Below, piece after piece: positions 1 through 7,620 of a stretch of 19,593 nucleotides of DNA (positions are counted from its first letter, which is position 1; each line of letters starts with the position of its first letter). The DNA is from an uncultured Clostridia bacterium (GTDB taxonomy: Bacteria; Bacillota; Clostridia; Oscillospirales; CAG-272), in NCBI GenBank assembly GCA_937893945.1, contig CALCTA010000083.1, positions 1 through 19,593 on the forward strand, in the 5' to 3' direction. The position numbers and the translations under genes are program-made. The notes under the pieces are model-generated. The model did not search any database, was not told the DNA's origin, and was given only the letters and a program-made list of their open reading frames with translations.

Positions 1-672
1 CTTTTTATCGGTGATCAGAATGAGAGCATCGTCGTAGACGGTCTCCATCTTATCCATATCGGTAGCCATATAGGGAGAGAGGTATCCGCGGTCGAACTGC
101 ATACCCTCAACAACCTCGGAGTAGGTGTCGGCGGACTTGGACTCCTCAATGGTGATAACGCCGTCAGCGGTAACCTTTTCCATAGCGTCGGCGATAAGCT
201 CACCGATGACCTCGTCGCCTGCGGAGATAGTACCAACGCGCGCGATATCCTCAGAGCCGCTGACCTTCTTAGCGCTTGCTACGAGAGCCTCAACAGCCTT
301 GTCAACAGCCTTCTTGATACCCTTGCGGAGAACCATGGGGTTTGCGCCTGCGGTAACGTTCTTCATACCCTCACGAACGAATGCCTGAGCGAGAAGGGTA
401 GCGGTGGTAGTACCGTCGCCTGCCGCGTCGTTGGTCTTTGTAGCGACCTCCTTAACGAGCTGAGCGCCCATATTCTCGGCTTCGTTCTCAAGCTCTATCT
501 CCTTAGCGATGGTAACGCCGTCGTTGGTGATGAGCGGAGAGCCGTACTTCTTGTCAAGCACTACGTTACGGCCCTTAGGACCGAGAGTGATCTTGACAGT
601 ATCTGCAAGCTTGTCAACGCCTCTGGAGAGAGCGTTACGAGCTTCAATTCCATAAAGAATTTCCTTTGCCAT
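1..672 (-). CDS. groEL: 60 kDa chaperonin GroEL, N-terminal 224 residues (cut by window edge)
   Basis: Reads from an ATG at 672 (MAKEILYGIEARNALSRG...) and runs off the left edge, so only about 40% of a normal 540-550 residue GroEL is present. The equatorial ATPase domain is visible, with the LGPKGRNVVLDKKYG phosphate-binding segment near residues 30-44 and GDGTTTATLLAQAF near residues 86-99; the intermediate and first part of the apical domain follow. GroEL forms the double-ring ATP-driven folding chamber with GroES. It lies 31 bp downstream of groES in the same direction, has a GAAAGGAAA ribosome binding site, and is expected to share the CIRCE-controlled promoter. No odd residue was seen. 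Confidence 0.98.
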   Translation of the reverse strand, partial: MAKEILYGIEARNALSRGVDKLADTVKITLGPKGRNVVLDKKYGSPLITNDGVTIAKEIELENEAENMGAQLVKEVATKTNDAAGDGTTTATLLAQAFVREGMKNVTAGANPMVLRKGIKKAVDKAVEALVASAKKVSGSEDIARVGTISAGDEVIGELIADAMEKVTADGVITIEESKSADTYSEVVEGMQFDRGYLSPYMATDMDKMETVYDDALILITDKK

Positions 673-703
673 AATAATTGTTTCCTTTCAGTTAATTTAA
701 TGA

Positions 704-988
704 TTATTCAACGATAGCGAGAATGTCAGCCTGGCGAACGATGGTGTATTCAACGCCGTCTGCCTTTACCTCAGTACCCGAGTACTTGGATGTGATAACT
801 CTGTCGCCGACCTTTACGGTCATAACGACCTCCTTACCGTCAACGAGTCCACCGGGGCCTACTGCAACGACCTCTGCGATCTGAGGCTTTTCCTGCGCGG
901 ATGCGGTGAGGATAAGTCCGCCCTTCGTCTTTTCTTCTGCCTCGACAGCTTTTACTACAACTCTGTCTGCAAGCGGTTTGATTGTCAT
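704..988 (-). CDS. groES: 10 kDa co-chaperonin GroES
   Basis: A 94-residue protein of normal family length that starts MTIKPLADRVVVKAVEAEEKTKGG. It contains the mobile-loop region (TKGGLILTASAQEKPQ, about residues 22-37) that docks on GroEL, followed by the AEVVAVGPG core and the KYSGTEVK segment. GroES caps the GroEL ring during ATP-dependent folding in the cytoplasm. The start has a strong ribosome binding site (GTAAGGAGGAA). It is the first gene of the groES-groEL operon, read leftward from a CIRCE operator, so HrcA-controlled heat-shock expression is expected. Confidence 0.98.
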   Translation of the reverse strand: MTIKPLADRVVVKAVEAEEKTKGGLILTASAQEKPQIAEVVAVGPGGLVDGKEVVMTVKVGDRVITSKYSGTEVKADGVEYTIVRQADILAIVE

Positions 989-1040
989 TTTTTCTTCCTC
1001 CTTACAATAAATATGTGAATAGATTAAAATACGTTTGTGT

Positions 1041-1067
1041 TTGGCACTCGGCTTTGATGAGTGCTAA
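1041..1067. promoter_or_regulatory. CIRCE operator (HrcA binding site) of groESL
   Basis: Inverted repeat TTGGCACTC - 9 bp - GAGTGCTAA. The right arm (1059-1067) is the exact CIRCE consensus; the left arm (1041-1049) has one change (A to G at the third base). The 9-bp spacer is canonical. It lies just downstream of the minus-strand groES promoter, where HrcA binding would block transcription initiation. Confidence 0.95.
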
Positions 1068-1078
1068 CCTATAAACAT

Positions 1079-1106
1079 ATTTTACACTATTTTTTAGAAA
1101 AATCAA
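1079..1106 (-). promoter_or_regulatory. Sigma-A promoter of groES-groEL
   Basis: On the minus strand a -35 TTGATT (1106-1101), a 16-bp spacer and a -10 TAAAAT (1084-1079) lie directly upstream of the CIRCE element, so the start point would fall at or near the operator. Confidence 0.65.
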
Positions 1107-1140
1107 GTCTTTTTTTAATATTTTACATTTAATTCACAAT

Positions 1141-1161
1141 TTCCAAGTGCTAATCTTGGAA
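1141..1161. promoter_or_regulatory. Perfect 7-bp dyad upstream of the symporter gene, function unknown
   Basis: TTCCAAG - TGCTAAT - CTTGGAA is a perfect 7-bp inverted repeat with a 7-bp centre, about 80 bp before the symporter start. It has no following T-run, so it is not a typical terminator; an operator for the symporter gene is possible. The rest of the 254-bp gap from 989 to 1242 holds the groES promoter and CIRCE; no convincing promoter for the symporter could be picked out. Confidence 0.4.
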
Positions 1162-1242
1162 AGGAATAAGATTACACTAAAAAAATGACGAATTTTTGGA
1201 AAAATGGGAACACTAATCAAAAAACATTACGGTGGAGGGAAT

Positions 1243-2574
1243 ATGCTTGATATACTGATAGCGGGGTTAGAGTTTTTTAATAAATATATTTTCGGTGTCG
1301 GAGTGCCGCTCGGGCTTATGATTTCCGGACTGTATTATTGTATCAGGCTGAAGTTCTTTCATTTTCTTCACCCTATCAAGCTGCTGAGAGCCTTGAGACC
1401 TACCGAAAAGAAGAAAGGGGTGTCCTCGGCAAAGGCGCTGACGCTTGCGCTTGCGGGAACGCTTGGTGTGGGAAATATGGTGGGCGTGGCATCGGCTATA
1501 GTCCTCGGCGGATTTGGGGCAGTGTTCTGGATGTGGATAAGCGCGCTTGTTGCAATGATACTCAAATATGCCGAGATAGTTCTTGCTATGCGCTACCGAA
1601 AATACGACTCCGAGGGCAGACCTCACGGTGCGGCGATGTATTACATTCGCAAATGCTTTAGTGGAAAACTCGGGGTAGCGCTTGCGGGGATATTTGCTCT
1701 GTTCTGCCTACTTAATGCTTTCAGTATGGGAAGCATGATACAGGTAAACGCTTCGGCGAGCGCGATGGGCGGAGTTTTTGGAGTGCCGCAGATAGCTATA
1801 GGAATAATTTTCGCGCTGATAACGCTTTTAGCAATGTATAAAGGGCGTTCGGGCATACTGACGCTGACAGAGAAGCTCGTTCCGTTTATGACGGGAGGAT
1901 TTGTGATACTTTCACTTGCGGTGATATTCATTCGTCCCTCGGCGGCTCTCGGCGCGCTGAAAAGCATTTTCTCGGATGCTTTCAGTCTGCGAAGCGGAGC
2001 TGCGGGTGTTTTCGGCTTTCTTCTCTCGGGCGCGCTCAGATACGGTACGATGCGAGGAATACTTTCAAACGAGGCAGGATGCGGCACAGCGCCTGCCGCT
2101 CACGCCGTGTCTGACTGCGATCTGCCCGCAAGGCAGGGAGTATGGGGAATATTAGAGGTCTTCGTGGATACCATCTTGCTCTGTACTCTTACGGCAATAG
2201 TTATAATAATCGGCTTCGACTCGGTAGATACCGGCGGCGATTATATGATGATAACGCTTGACGCCTACAGAGCGTCCCTCGGAGATGCGGCAGGGTATTT
2301 TATCGCTGTTGCCGTACTGCTTTTCGGACTTGCGACGGTGCTTTGCTGGGCGCACTACGGTATGGAAAGCGTGGAATATTTCTCAAGGCGCAAGGGCGTA
2401 AAGCGAGGATTTATATTGTTATACACGCTTTCGGTACTGCTCGGCTCTGTGGCTTCAACAGAGCTTATATGGGAGGCGGCTGACCTCTTTATCGGTGTAA
2501 TGACCTTTATAAATCTTACAGCGATCGTGCTGATGAGCAGAGAGGTACGCGAGGAGACCGACAGACTGTTTTAA
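1243..2574 (+). CDS. Sodium:alanine (AGCS-family) symporter
   Basis: A 443-residue, highly hydrophobic membrane protein of normal length for the alanine/glycine:cation symporter family (AGCS, TC 2.A.25). Family signatures are GTLGVGNMVGVASAI (residues 72-86) and SNEAGCGTAPAAHA (residues 275-288). Such proteins import alanine or glycine, occasionally glutamine, with Na+. The start at 1243 is preferred over the ATG at 1204 because it sits 5-6 bp after GGTGGAGGG, while 1204 has no ribosome binding site. It appears to be a single-gene unit, divergent from groESL and convergent with the phosphate-transport operon. Exact substrate cannot be read from the sequence. Confidence 0.93.
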   Translation: MLDILIAGLEFFNKYIFGVGVPLGLMISGLYYCIRLKFFHFLHPIKLLRALRPTEKKKGVSSAKALTLALAGTLGVGNMVGVASAIVLGGFGAVFWMWISALVAMILKYAEIVLAMRYRKYDSEGRPHGAAMYYIRKCFSGKLGVALAGIFALFCLLNAFSMGSMIQVNASASAMGGVFGVPQIAIGIIFALITLLAMYKGRSGILTLTEKLVPFMTGGFVILSLAVIFIRPSAALGALKSIFSDAFSLRSGAAGVFGFLLSGALRYGTMRGILSNEAGCGTAPAAHAVSDCDLPARQGVWGILEVFVDTILLCTLTAIVIIIGFDSVDTGGDYMMITLDAYRASLGDAAGYFIAVAVLLFGLATVLCWAHYGMESVEYFSRRKGVKRGFILLYTLSVLLGSVASTELIWEAADLFIGVMTFINLTAIVLMSREVREETDRLF

Positions 2575-2585
2575 GACTGTCGGTC
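2556..2585. terminator. Dyad between the convergent symporter and DUF47 genes
   Basis: GACCGACAG (2556-2564) and CTGTCGGTC (2577-2585) form a perfect 9-bp stem with a 12-nt loop. It covers the last codons and stop of the symporter gene and touches the stop codon of the opposite DUF47 gene. There is no T-run on either side, so if it terminates transcription it would be a weak or factor-assisted bidirectional site. Confidence 0.45.
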
Positions 2586-3156
2586 AGATGTTTGATAGCA
2601 TTATCTCGATGAGTGTGTCAAAGCAGCTGTCAAGGGAATGACATAGAGCGCGCAGTAGAGAAAGATAGCTTTGAGCGGAGCGTGGATATATGCCTGCGCT
2701 AAGCTTCCTTTGTGCGCTCGCGTGCCAGACGCGAGCGTCGCAAAGCAGCTTTCTGAATCTTACGAGATCGGGAAGCTGATCGGGGTGCTTAAGTCGCCTG
2801 AGACTTGACACCCCCTCTTCTATCATCTGTGAGAGGCGGATACATATTTCTGCCTCTTTATTTTTTCGTTCAAGTAACAGACTTTCACGACATCGTGCCG
2901 CCGAAAGCTCGTATGCCGAGCTTATCACGTGGGAGACAGAGTGAGCGCAGGCGGCTATGTCTGAGCGCTCAAGAGGGGGCATAAAATCCGAAAAGAGCGA
3001 GCGCTCAAGCTCGCATATAGCCTTGTCTGCCGTTGCCGTCAGAGCCGTAAGCTCTCCTTTATGAGAGGACGGTGTGGCGGAGCAGGCAATAAATACCGCA
3101 CGGGAGGATAGCACCGACAGCCGCTCAAGGCAGTCGTAATAATTGAATCTTGCCAT
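2584..3156 (-). CDS. DUF47 / PhoU-like Pit accessory protein
   Basis: A 190-residue, mostly helical protein resembling the DUF47 family of PhoU-like partners of Pit phosphate permeases (usually about 205 residues). The best family mark is LFSDFMPPLERSDIAACAHSVSHVIS, here at about residues 54-79, matching the F-x-x-P-x-x-R-x-D-I plus helix pattern of DUF47. The start at 3156 (MARFNYYD) has a GAAAGGAT ribosome binding site; a longer ATG at 3189 lacks one and would crowd the upstream stop. It lies 33 bp downstream of the pit gene in the same direction, supporting a role in controlling phosphate uptake. Sequence is divergent, so the family call is firm mainly in combination with the neighbour. 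Confidence 0.8.
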   Translation of the reverse strand: MARFNYYDCLERLSVLSSRAVFIACSATPSSHKGELTALTATADKAICELERSLFSDFMPPLERSDIAACAHSVSHVISSAYELSAARCRESLLLERKNKEAEICIRLSQMIEEGVSSLRRLKHPDQLPDLVRFRKLLCDARVWHASAQRKLSAGIYPRSAQSYLSLLRALCHSLDSCFDTLIEIMLSNI

Positions 3157-3189
3157 ATCGTATCCTTTCTCCCAACTTTCCGTCGGCAC

Positions 3190-4194
3190 TTATAAAAGAA
3201 TAGCGCGCGACAGGAGGGATAGCAAAAATCCGAGAAGAGCGCAGACGGGGAAGGTCAGTATCCAACCGAGAAAAAGCTCTGCGGCTACTTTGGGGCTTGT
3301 GGAGTGCCTCTTGTGAAGCCCTACACCCATCAGCGCGCAGGTCTTGGCGTGTGTGGTGGCGGTCGGAATACCAAGAAAGGAGCAAACACCGAGAAGTGCG
3401 GACGAAGCTGTATCGGCGGCAGAGCTTGAAAGAGGATCAAGATCTGTAAGCTCGCATCCTACCTTTTTGATTATCCGCGAGCCTCCAAGCATAGTACCGA
3501 AGGTCATAGCGGCGGCGCATATAAGCGTAATACTTATCGGAATATGAAATTCCCCATCGTTATGTATCTTGCCGAGAAACGATAGCCCAAGCATATATAC
3601 GCCGATAAACTTCTGCGAGTCCTGAGCGCCGTGCAGAAAGGCACTGCTTCCGGCACTTAAGCGTTGCACCCGGCGAAAATAACGCATAGCGCCCCGTCTG
3701 TCCTGCGAAGAAAATACACGGAGGGTGATGCTATATAGAAAGAACGCGAGGATGATAACGGGAAGAGTTGATACGAGTATTCCGATAAGCACCGAGCGCC
3801 ATTCTTCAAGGTTTATCGCGCCAAGGCTCATATTGGAAGAAAGTGCGGCTCCGCTCATCCCCGCGATAAGAGCGTGGCTCTCGCTTGTGGGGAGACCGAG
3901 GAGAGAAGCGAAGGATGCCCATGCTATAACAGCTATCAGAGATGAGCATAGCGCAAGAAGAGCGGCTCTGCCGTCATCTCCGAAATTGGCTATACCGTAT
4001 AGAGCCTTAGCTACTCCCGGACGGAAGATCGCCATTATCACCGCTCCCGAAAAGTTGCATATCCCTGCAAGCAGAAGCGCACCTCTCGGGGAGAGCGAGC
4101 GAGTGGAAACACAGCCAGCGATGGCACTCGGCGCATCTGTCCAGCCGTTTACTATCGCTATTCCTATTATTAGCAGAGTGAAAAATATCTCCAT
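3190..4194 (-). CDS. pit: Pit-family inorganic phosphate permease
   Basis: A 334-residue integral membrane protein. Family marks are NGWTDAPSAIA (residues 16-26), the counterpart of the Pit G-x-N-D-x-x-N-A repeat, GLPTSESHALIAG (residues 100-112) and a second inverted-repeat signature GIPTATTHAKTCALMG near the C-terminus. It would carry phosphate (as metal-phosphate) using the ion gradient. The start at 4194 is chosen because GGAGGT lies 4 bp upstream; the ATG at 4206 has no ribosome binding site. It is the first gene of a two-gene operon with the DUF47 protein downstream. Another anion such as sulfate is possible in this family. Confidence 0.9.
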   Translation of the reverse strand: MEIFFTLLIIGIAIVNGWTDAPSAIAGCVSTRSLSPRGALLLAGICNFSGAVIMAIFRPGVAKALYGIANFGDDGRAALLALCSSLIAVIAWASFASLLGLPTSESHALIAGMSGAALSSNMSLGAINLEEWRSVLIGILVSTLPVIILAFFLYSITLRVFSSQDRRGAMRYFRRVQRLSAGSSAFLHGAQDSQKFIGVYMLGLSFLGKIHNDGEFHIPISITLICAAAMTFGTMLGGSRIIKKVGCELTDLDPLSSSAADTASSALLGVCSFLGIPTATTHAKTCALMGVGLHKRHSTSPKVAAELFLGWILTFPVCALLGFLLSLLSRAILL

Positions 4195-4333
4195 AGCTAC
4201 CTCCATACCGCTGTTTTAATCCTTATGAAAATTCTGCTTGTTTCATAACTTAAGTCCTGCCGTAAAGCAAAATATATTTATCTTTATTTTGTAGAGAATG
4301 GCGCAAATTGTTAAAAATCTTTTCATAGCGCGA

Positions 4334-4362
4334 TTGACATAAGGCTGAAAAATTGATATAAT
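4334..4362 (+). promoter_or_regulatory. Consensus sigma-A promoter of ligA
   Basis: TTGACA (4334-4339), 17-bp spacer, TATAAT (4357-4362): a perfect match to the sigma-A consensus, about 30 bp upstream of the ligA start codon. Confidence 0.92.
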
Positions 4363-4392
4363 ATTAAGGATAGGAAAACAAAGGGGGAGCTT

Positions 4393-6402
4393 ATGGATTC
4401 TTTGGTATCAGCTGAGATAAAAAACAGGGTGGAAAAGCTTCGTAGGGAGCTTAATTACCATTCCCAAAGATATTATGTGTATGACGCGCCCGAAATATCC
4501 GATTATGAATACGATATGATGTACGCTGAGCTGAAGCGCCTTGAGGAAGAGAACCCCTCGCTCTATGATGCGAATTCTCCCACTCAGCGTGTCGGCGGCA
4601 AGGCTCTTGATAAATTTGAAAAGGTTACGCACAGTGTCCGTATGGACTCGCTTTCTGACGTCTTTTCCTTCGAGGAGACAGAGGATTTCTGCGCTAAGAT
4701 GTCGGAGGTGCTTTCGAGCCCCGTATATTCCGTAGAGCCGAAAATAGACGGTCTGTCGGTCTCGCTCATATACGAGAACGGAGAGTTCGTCAAGGGCGCT
4801 ACCAGAGGAGACGGAGCTGTCGGAGAGGACGTTACGCTCAATCTCCGCACGGTGCAGTCTATACCCCTTCGTCTTAACGAGCCGCTCTCTCTCACCGTCA
4901 GAGGCGAGGTATATATGCCGAGAGCGGTATTTGAGGAGCTGAACGCTAAGCGCGAGGAGAGGGGAGAGGCTCTTATGGCAAATCCCAGAAACGCGGCGGC
5001 AGGCTCGCTCCGTCAGCTTGACTCAAGAATAACGGCTGAGAGAAAGCTTGATATATTTGTGTTCAATCTACAAGAGGGCGACATTTACGCCGACGGACAC
5101 GCGCCAAGCAGTCATACAGAGGCACTTGACAGACTGTCCGAGCTTGGATTTAAGACGCTTGCTATGCGTACCGTAGCACAGAGCTACGGCGAGGTAGCGG
5201 CACATATAAGAAAAATAGGCGATGCCCGTGAGCAGCTCGCCTATGATATTGACGGTGTCGTTATAAAGATAGACAGTCTTGACGACAGAAGAAGAGTCGG
5301 TGAGGGAACCAACACTCCCAAGTGGGCGGTGGCTTATAAATTTCCGCCTGAGGAAAAGGAGACGAAGCTCCTTGACATATCTATAGCCGTCGGAAGAACG
5401 GGAGTGCTTACTCCCACAGCCGAGCTCTCTCCCGTGCGACTTGCGGGAACTACAGTCAGCCGCGCGACACTCCATAACATCGATTTTATACGCGAGCGCG
5501 GAATAATGCTCGGGGATGTCGTTACCGTGCGAAAGGCAGGAGACATAATTCCTGAGGTCGTGAGAGCGAATAAGGAAAAGAGAAGCGGCGACGAGAGGGA
5601 ATTCTTTATGCCCACCGTTTGCCCCTCTTGCGGAGAGCCCGTGCTCTTTGATAAGGACGACGGCGCGGCGCTTCGCTGTACCAACAGCGCGTGTCCCGCT
5701 CAGCTTTCAAGAAGTATAGAGCATTTCGCCTCAAAGGGCGCGATGAATATAGACGGTCTCGGACCGCAGATAGTAGAGCTTCTGCTCGGCAATAAGCTTA
5801 TAAGCGACGTTGCGGACCTCTACTCGCTCAAAGCAGAGCAAATAGAGGAGCTTGAGCGAATGGGCGAGAAGTCTGCCAAAAATCTTATAACCGCAATAGA
5901 GAATTCAAAAGCAGCGGGACTTTCGCGCCTTATATATGCTCTTGGTATAAGAAACGTGGGAGAAGTGGCGGCGGCGGCTCTTGCCGAGCGTTACGGAAGC
6001 CTTGAGGCGCTTATAGGAGCTACGGCAGAGGAGATAGCGGAGCTTGACGATTTCGGCAGAATAACCGCCGAATGTGTCGTTGATTTCTTCTCGCATCCTC
6101 AGAATATTTCGCTCTGTCGCCGCCTTGAAGCCGCCGGTGTGGAGACCGCGTATAAGGGCGCGCCCAAGGGCGATAAGCTTGCGGGCCTTACCTTCGTGCT
6201 TACGGGTACTTTGCCCACGATGTCTCGCGACGAGGCATCCGAGCTTATCAAGAATGCGGGCGGAAAGACCTCGGGAAGCGTTTCCAAGAAAACAGATTAC
6301 GTCGTTGCCGGTGAAGCTGCAGGAAGCAAGCTTACAAAGGCGCAGAGCCTTGGAGTTAAGATAATATCCGAGGAAGAGCTTCTCGCGATGCTCGGAGAAT
6401 GA
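4393..6402 (+). CDS. ligA: NAD+-dependent DNA ligase
   Basis: A 669-residue protein, the normal length for LigA, which seals nicks in DNA during replication and repair using NAD+. Domains in order: Ia NAD-binding helices (YHSQRYYVYDAPEISDYEYD, residues 22-41), adenylation domain with catalytic Lys117 in the KIDG motif and the SLRQLDSR segment near residue 205, OB fold (GRTGVLTPTAELSPV region, from about residue 334), zinc finger with Cys410, Cys413, Cys429 and Cys434, helix-hairpin-helix region, and a C-terminal BRCT domain (about 592-669). The ribosome binding site is GGGGGAG. It is transcribed alone from a perfect-consensus promoter. Its TGA directly abuts the stop codon of the convergent amidase gene. 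Confidence 0.98.
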   Translation: MDSLVSAEIKNRVEKLRRELNYHSQRYYVYDAPEISDYEYDMMYAELKRLEEENPSLYDANSPTQRVGGKALDKFEKVTHSVRMDSLSDVFSFEETEDFCAKMSEVLSSPVYSVEPKIDGLSVSLIYENGEFVKGATRGDGAVGEDVTLNLRTVQSIPLRLNEPLSLTVRGEVYMPRAVFEELNAKREERGEALMANPRNAAAGSLRQLDSRITAERKLDIFVFNLQEGDIYADGHAPSSHTEALDRLSELGFKTLAMRTVAQSYGEVAAHIRKIGDAREQLAYDIDGVVIKIDSLDDRRRVGEGTNTPKWAVAYKFPPEEKETKLLDISIAVGRTGVLTPTAELSPVRLAGTTVSRATLHNIDFIRERGIMLGDVVTVRKAGDIIPEVVRANKEKRSGDEREFFMPTVCPSCGEPVLFDKDDGAALRCTNSACPAQLSRSIEHFASKGAMNIDGLGPQIVELLLGNKLISDVADLYSLKAEQIEELERMGEKSAKNLITAIENSKAAGLSRLIYALGIRNVGEVAAAALAERYGSLEALIGATAEEIAELDDFGRITAECVVDFFSHPQNISLCRRLEAAGVETAYKGAPKGDKLAGLTFVLTGTLPTMSRDEASELIKNAGGKTSGSVSKKTDYVVAGEAAGSKLTKAQSLGVKIISEEELLAMLGE

Positions 6403-6963
6403 TCATCCGAAATATTCAACTATTCCGTTATATATCCCCTCAGCAAAAAGCTCGGGGCGCTCGGACATAAGATAAGCGTCGTTTGGATTGCTGATAAAGC
6501 CAAGCTCCACGAGAAGCGAGGGCATAGGCGTTTTTCTCAGCACGTACAGACCGCTCCGCACCTGCATTCCGCGGTTGCGAAGTCCTGTTGAGGCGCTCAG
6601 AGCGGAGAGGATATCCTCACCGAGCGCAAAGGCAGGCGAGCTTCGTGAGAAAGCGAATGCCTCACTTCCGCTGGCACTGCTGATGTCTGAAGCATTGGTG
6701 TGGAGACTTATAAAATAATCCGCGCCCCAGGCGGTCGCATCCGCCACGCGAAGCCGCAGGCTCTCGCTGTTGGAGCTTCCTATCTGCGACTCCTCTGTAG
6801 GACGGGAGAGCCTTACCTCAAATCTCGGGTCTGCCCGAAGTCTGTCAGCAAGTAGTATCCCGATGCGGAAAACTATATCCTGCTCGCGCAGACCGTTTCC
6901 CTCAGCGCCTGCGTTGGGGTTTTGGGGGTTGTGTCCTTGGTCGATATATATCTTTATAGCCAT
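6403..6963 (-). CDS. N-acetylmuramoyl-L-alanine amidase (Amidase_3), no signal peptide
   Basis: A 186-residue protein consisting of essentially only an Amidase_3 zinc-hydrolase domain, which cleaves the bond between N-acetylmuramic acid and the stem peptide of peptidoglycan. The expected zinc ligands are present: His11 (DQGHNP), Glu27 (GLREQD) and His88 (SLHTNA), with catalytic Glu152 in VELGFISN. The protein begins MAIKIYIDQGH, so it has no signal peptide or membrane anchor, and an in-frame TAA eight codons upstream rules out a longer N-terminus. The ribosome binding site (GAGG) is rather far upstream (11 bp). It is divergent from the VanZ-like gene and convergent with ligA, with no gap between the stop codons. 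How the product would reach the wall is unclear. Confidence 0.92.
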   Translation of the reverse strand: MAIKIYIDQGHNPQNPNAGAEGNGLREQDIVFRIGILLADRLRADPRFEVRLSRPTEESQIGSSNSESLRLRVADATAWGADYFISLHTNASDISSASGSEAFAFSRSSPAFALGEDILSALSASTGLRNRGMQVRSGLYVLRKTPMPSLLVELGFISNPNDAYLMSERPELFAEGIYNGIVEYFG

Positions 6964-7041
6964 AAGTAAACCGTCCTCAACTTATTTTGCAAAAAGGGAG
7001 ATATCCCTCTACGTAAAGAATATGCTGTATTGGAGAGCTTT

Positions 7042-7620
7042 GTGAAAAAGACTGAAAATTATCAAAACAAAAACAACAGAATAACACGAGCGGTGCTTTG
7101 GGGACTGTTTGCCGTGTATTGCGGTATCCTTGTCTGGATGCTTTATCTGAGCCGAGACTATCGGGGCGGATATACCTTTGGCGAGTACATAAGCAGATTT
7201 TCAAACTTTATCCCCTTTAAGACCGTATTTCATTATGCAAAAATAGCCGCAACAGGATCGTTTGAGTTTATCGGGCTGTTTCTCTGGAATATCATGGGCA
7301 ACCTCGTGATGCTTCTGCCGCTCGGTGCTGTCCTTCCTTGCCTTTTCAGACGTATAGACCGCTTCTGGAAGGTAGTTATCACGGTTACGATTACGGTCAT
7401 ACTTATCGAGCTTGCTCAGCTTATACTGCGAGTTGGCGTTGTGGATATAGACGACCTTATCCTTAACCTCAGCGGAGCTATGATAGGCTATGCGATATTG
7501 AAGATACCGCCTCTCTCTCGAGGCCTTCGCGCTATCGGCGCTCTGCCGAAAGGAGAGGATAAAAAAGCCGAAAAGACCGAAGAAAAAGAAGAAAAGGAAA
7601 GGCAGTACACGCTCAAATGA
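7042..7620 (+). CDS. VanZ-like family membrane protein
   Basis: A 192-residue membrane protein with a VanZ-like domain: a first transmembrane segment at about residues 16-34, then FSNFIPFKTV, a N-x-x-G-N-x-x-x-x-x-P-L-G type segment (NIMGNLVMLLPLGAVLP) and ELAQLILRVGVVDIDDLILNLSGAMIGY, which is the hallmark E-x-x-Q-x...D-x-x-D-x-x-x-N-x-x-G pattern. The C-terminal 30 residues are a highly charged Lys/Glu tail. VanZ proteins are linked to low-level teicoplanin resistance, but most homologues have no known role. The start is taken as GTG at 7042, 6 bp after GGAG; a TTG at 7030 would add four residues. The stop overlaps the rsmI start (ATGA), suggesting translational coupling. Confidence 0.85.
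   Translation: MKKTENYQNKNNRITRAVLWGLFAVYCGILVWMLYLSRDYRGGYTFGEYISRFSNFIPFKTVFHYAKIAATGSFEFIGLFLWNIMGNLVMLLPLGAVLPCLFRRIDRFWKVVITVTITVILIELAQLILRVGVVDIDDLILNLSGAMIGYAILKIPPLSRGLRAIGALPKGEDKKAEKTEEKEEKERQYTLK

Noticed and set aside
1068..1242. A possible glycine or other riboswitch before the AGCS symporter
   Set aside because: Only a small dyad is present; no aptamer signature and no terminator structure was found.
6994..7006. AGGGA-GATA-TCCCT mini hairpin between the amidase and VanZ-like genes
   Set aside because: Only five base pairs and no promoter or operator context to support it.
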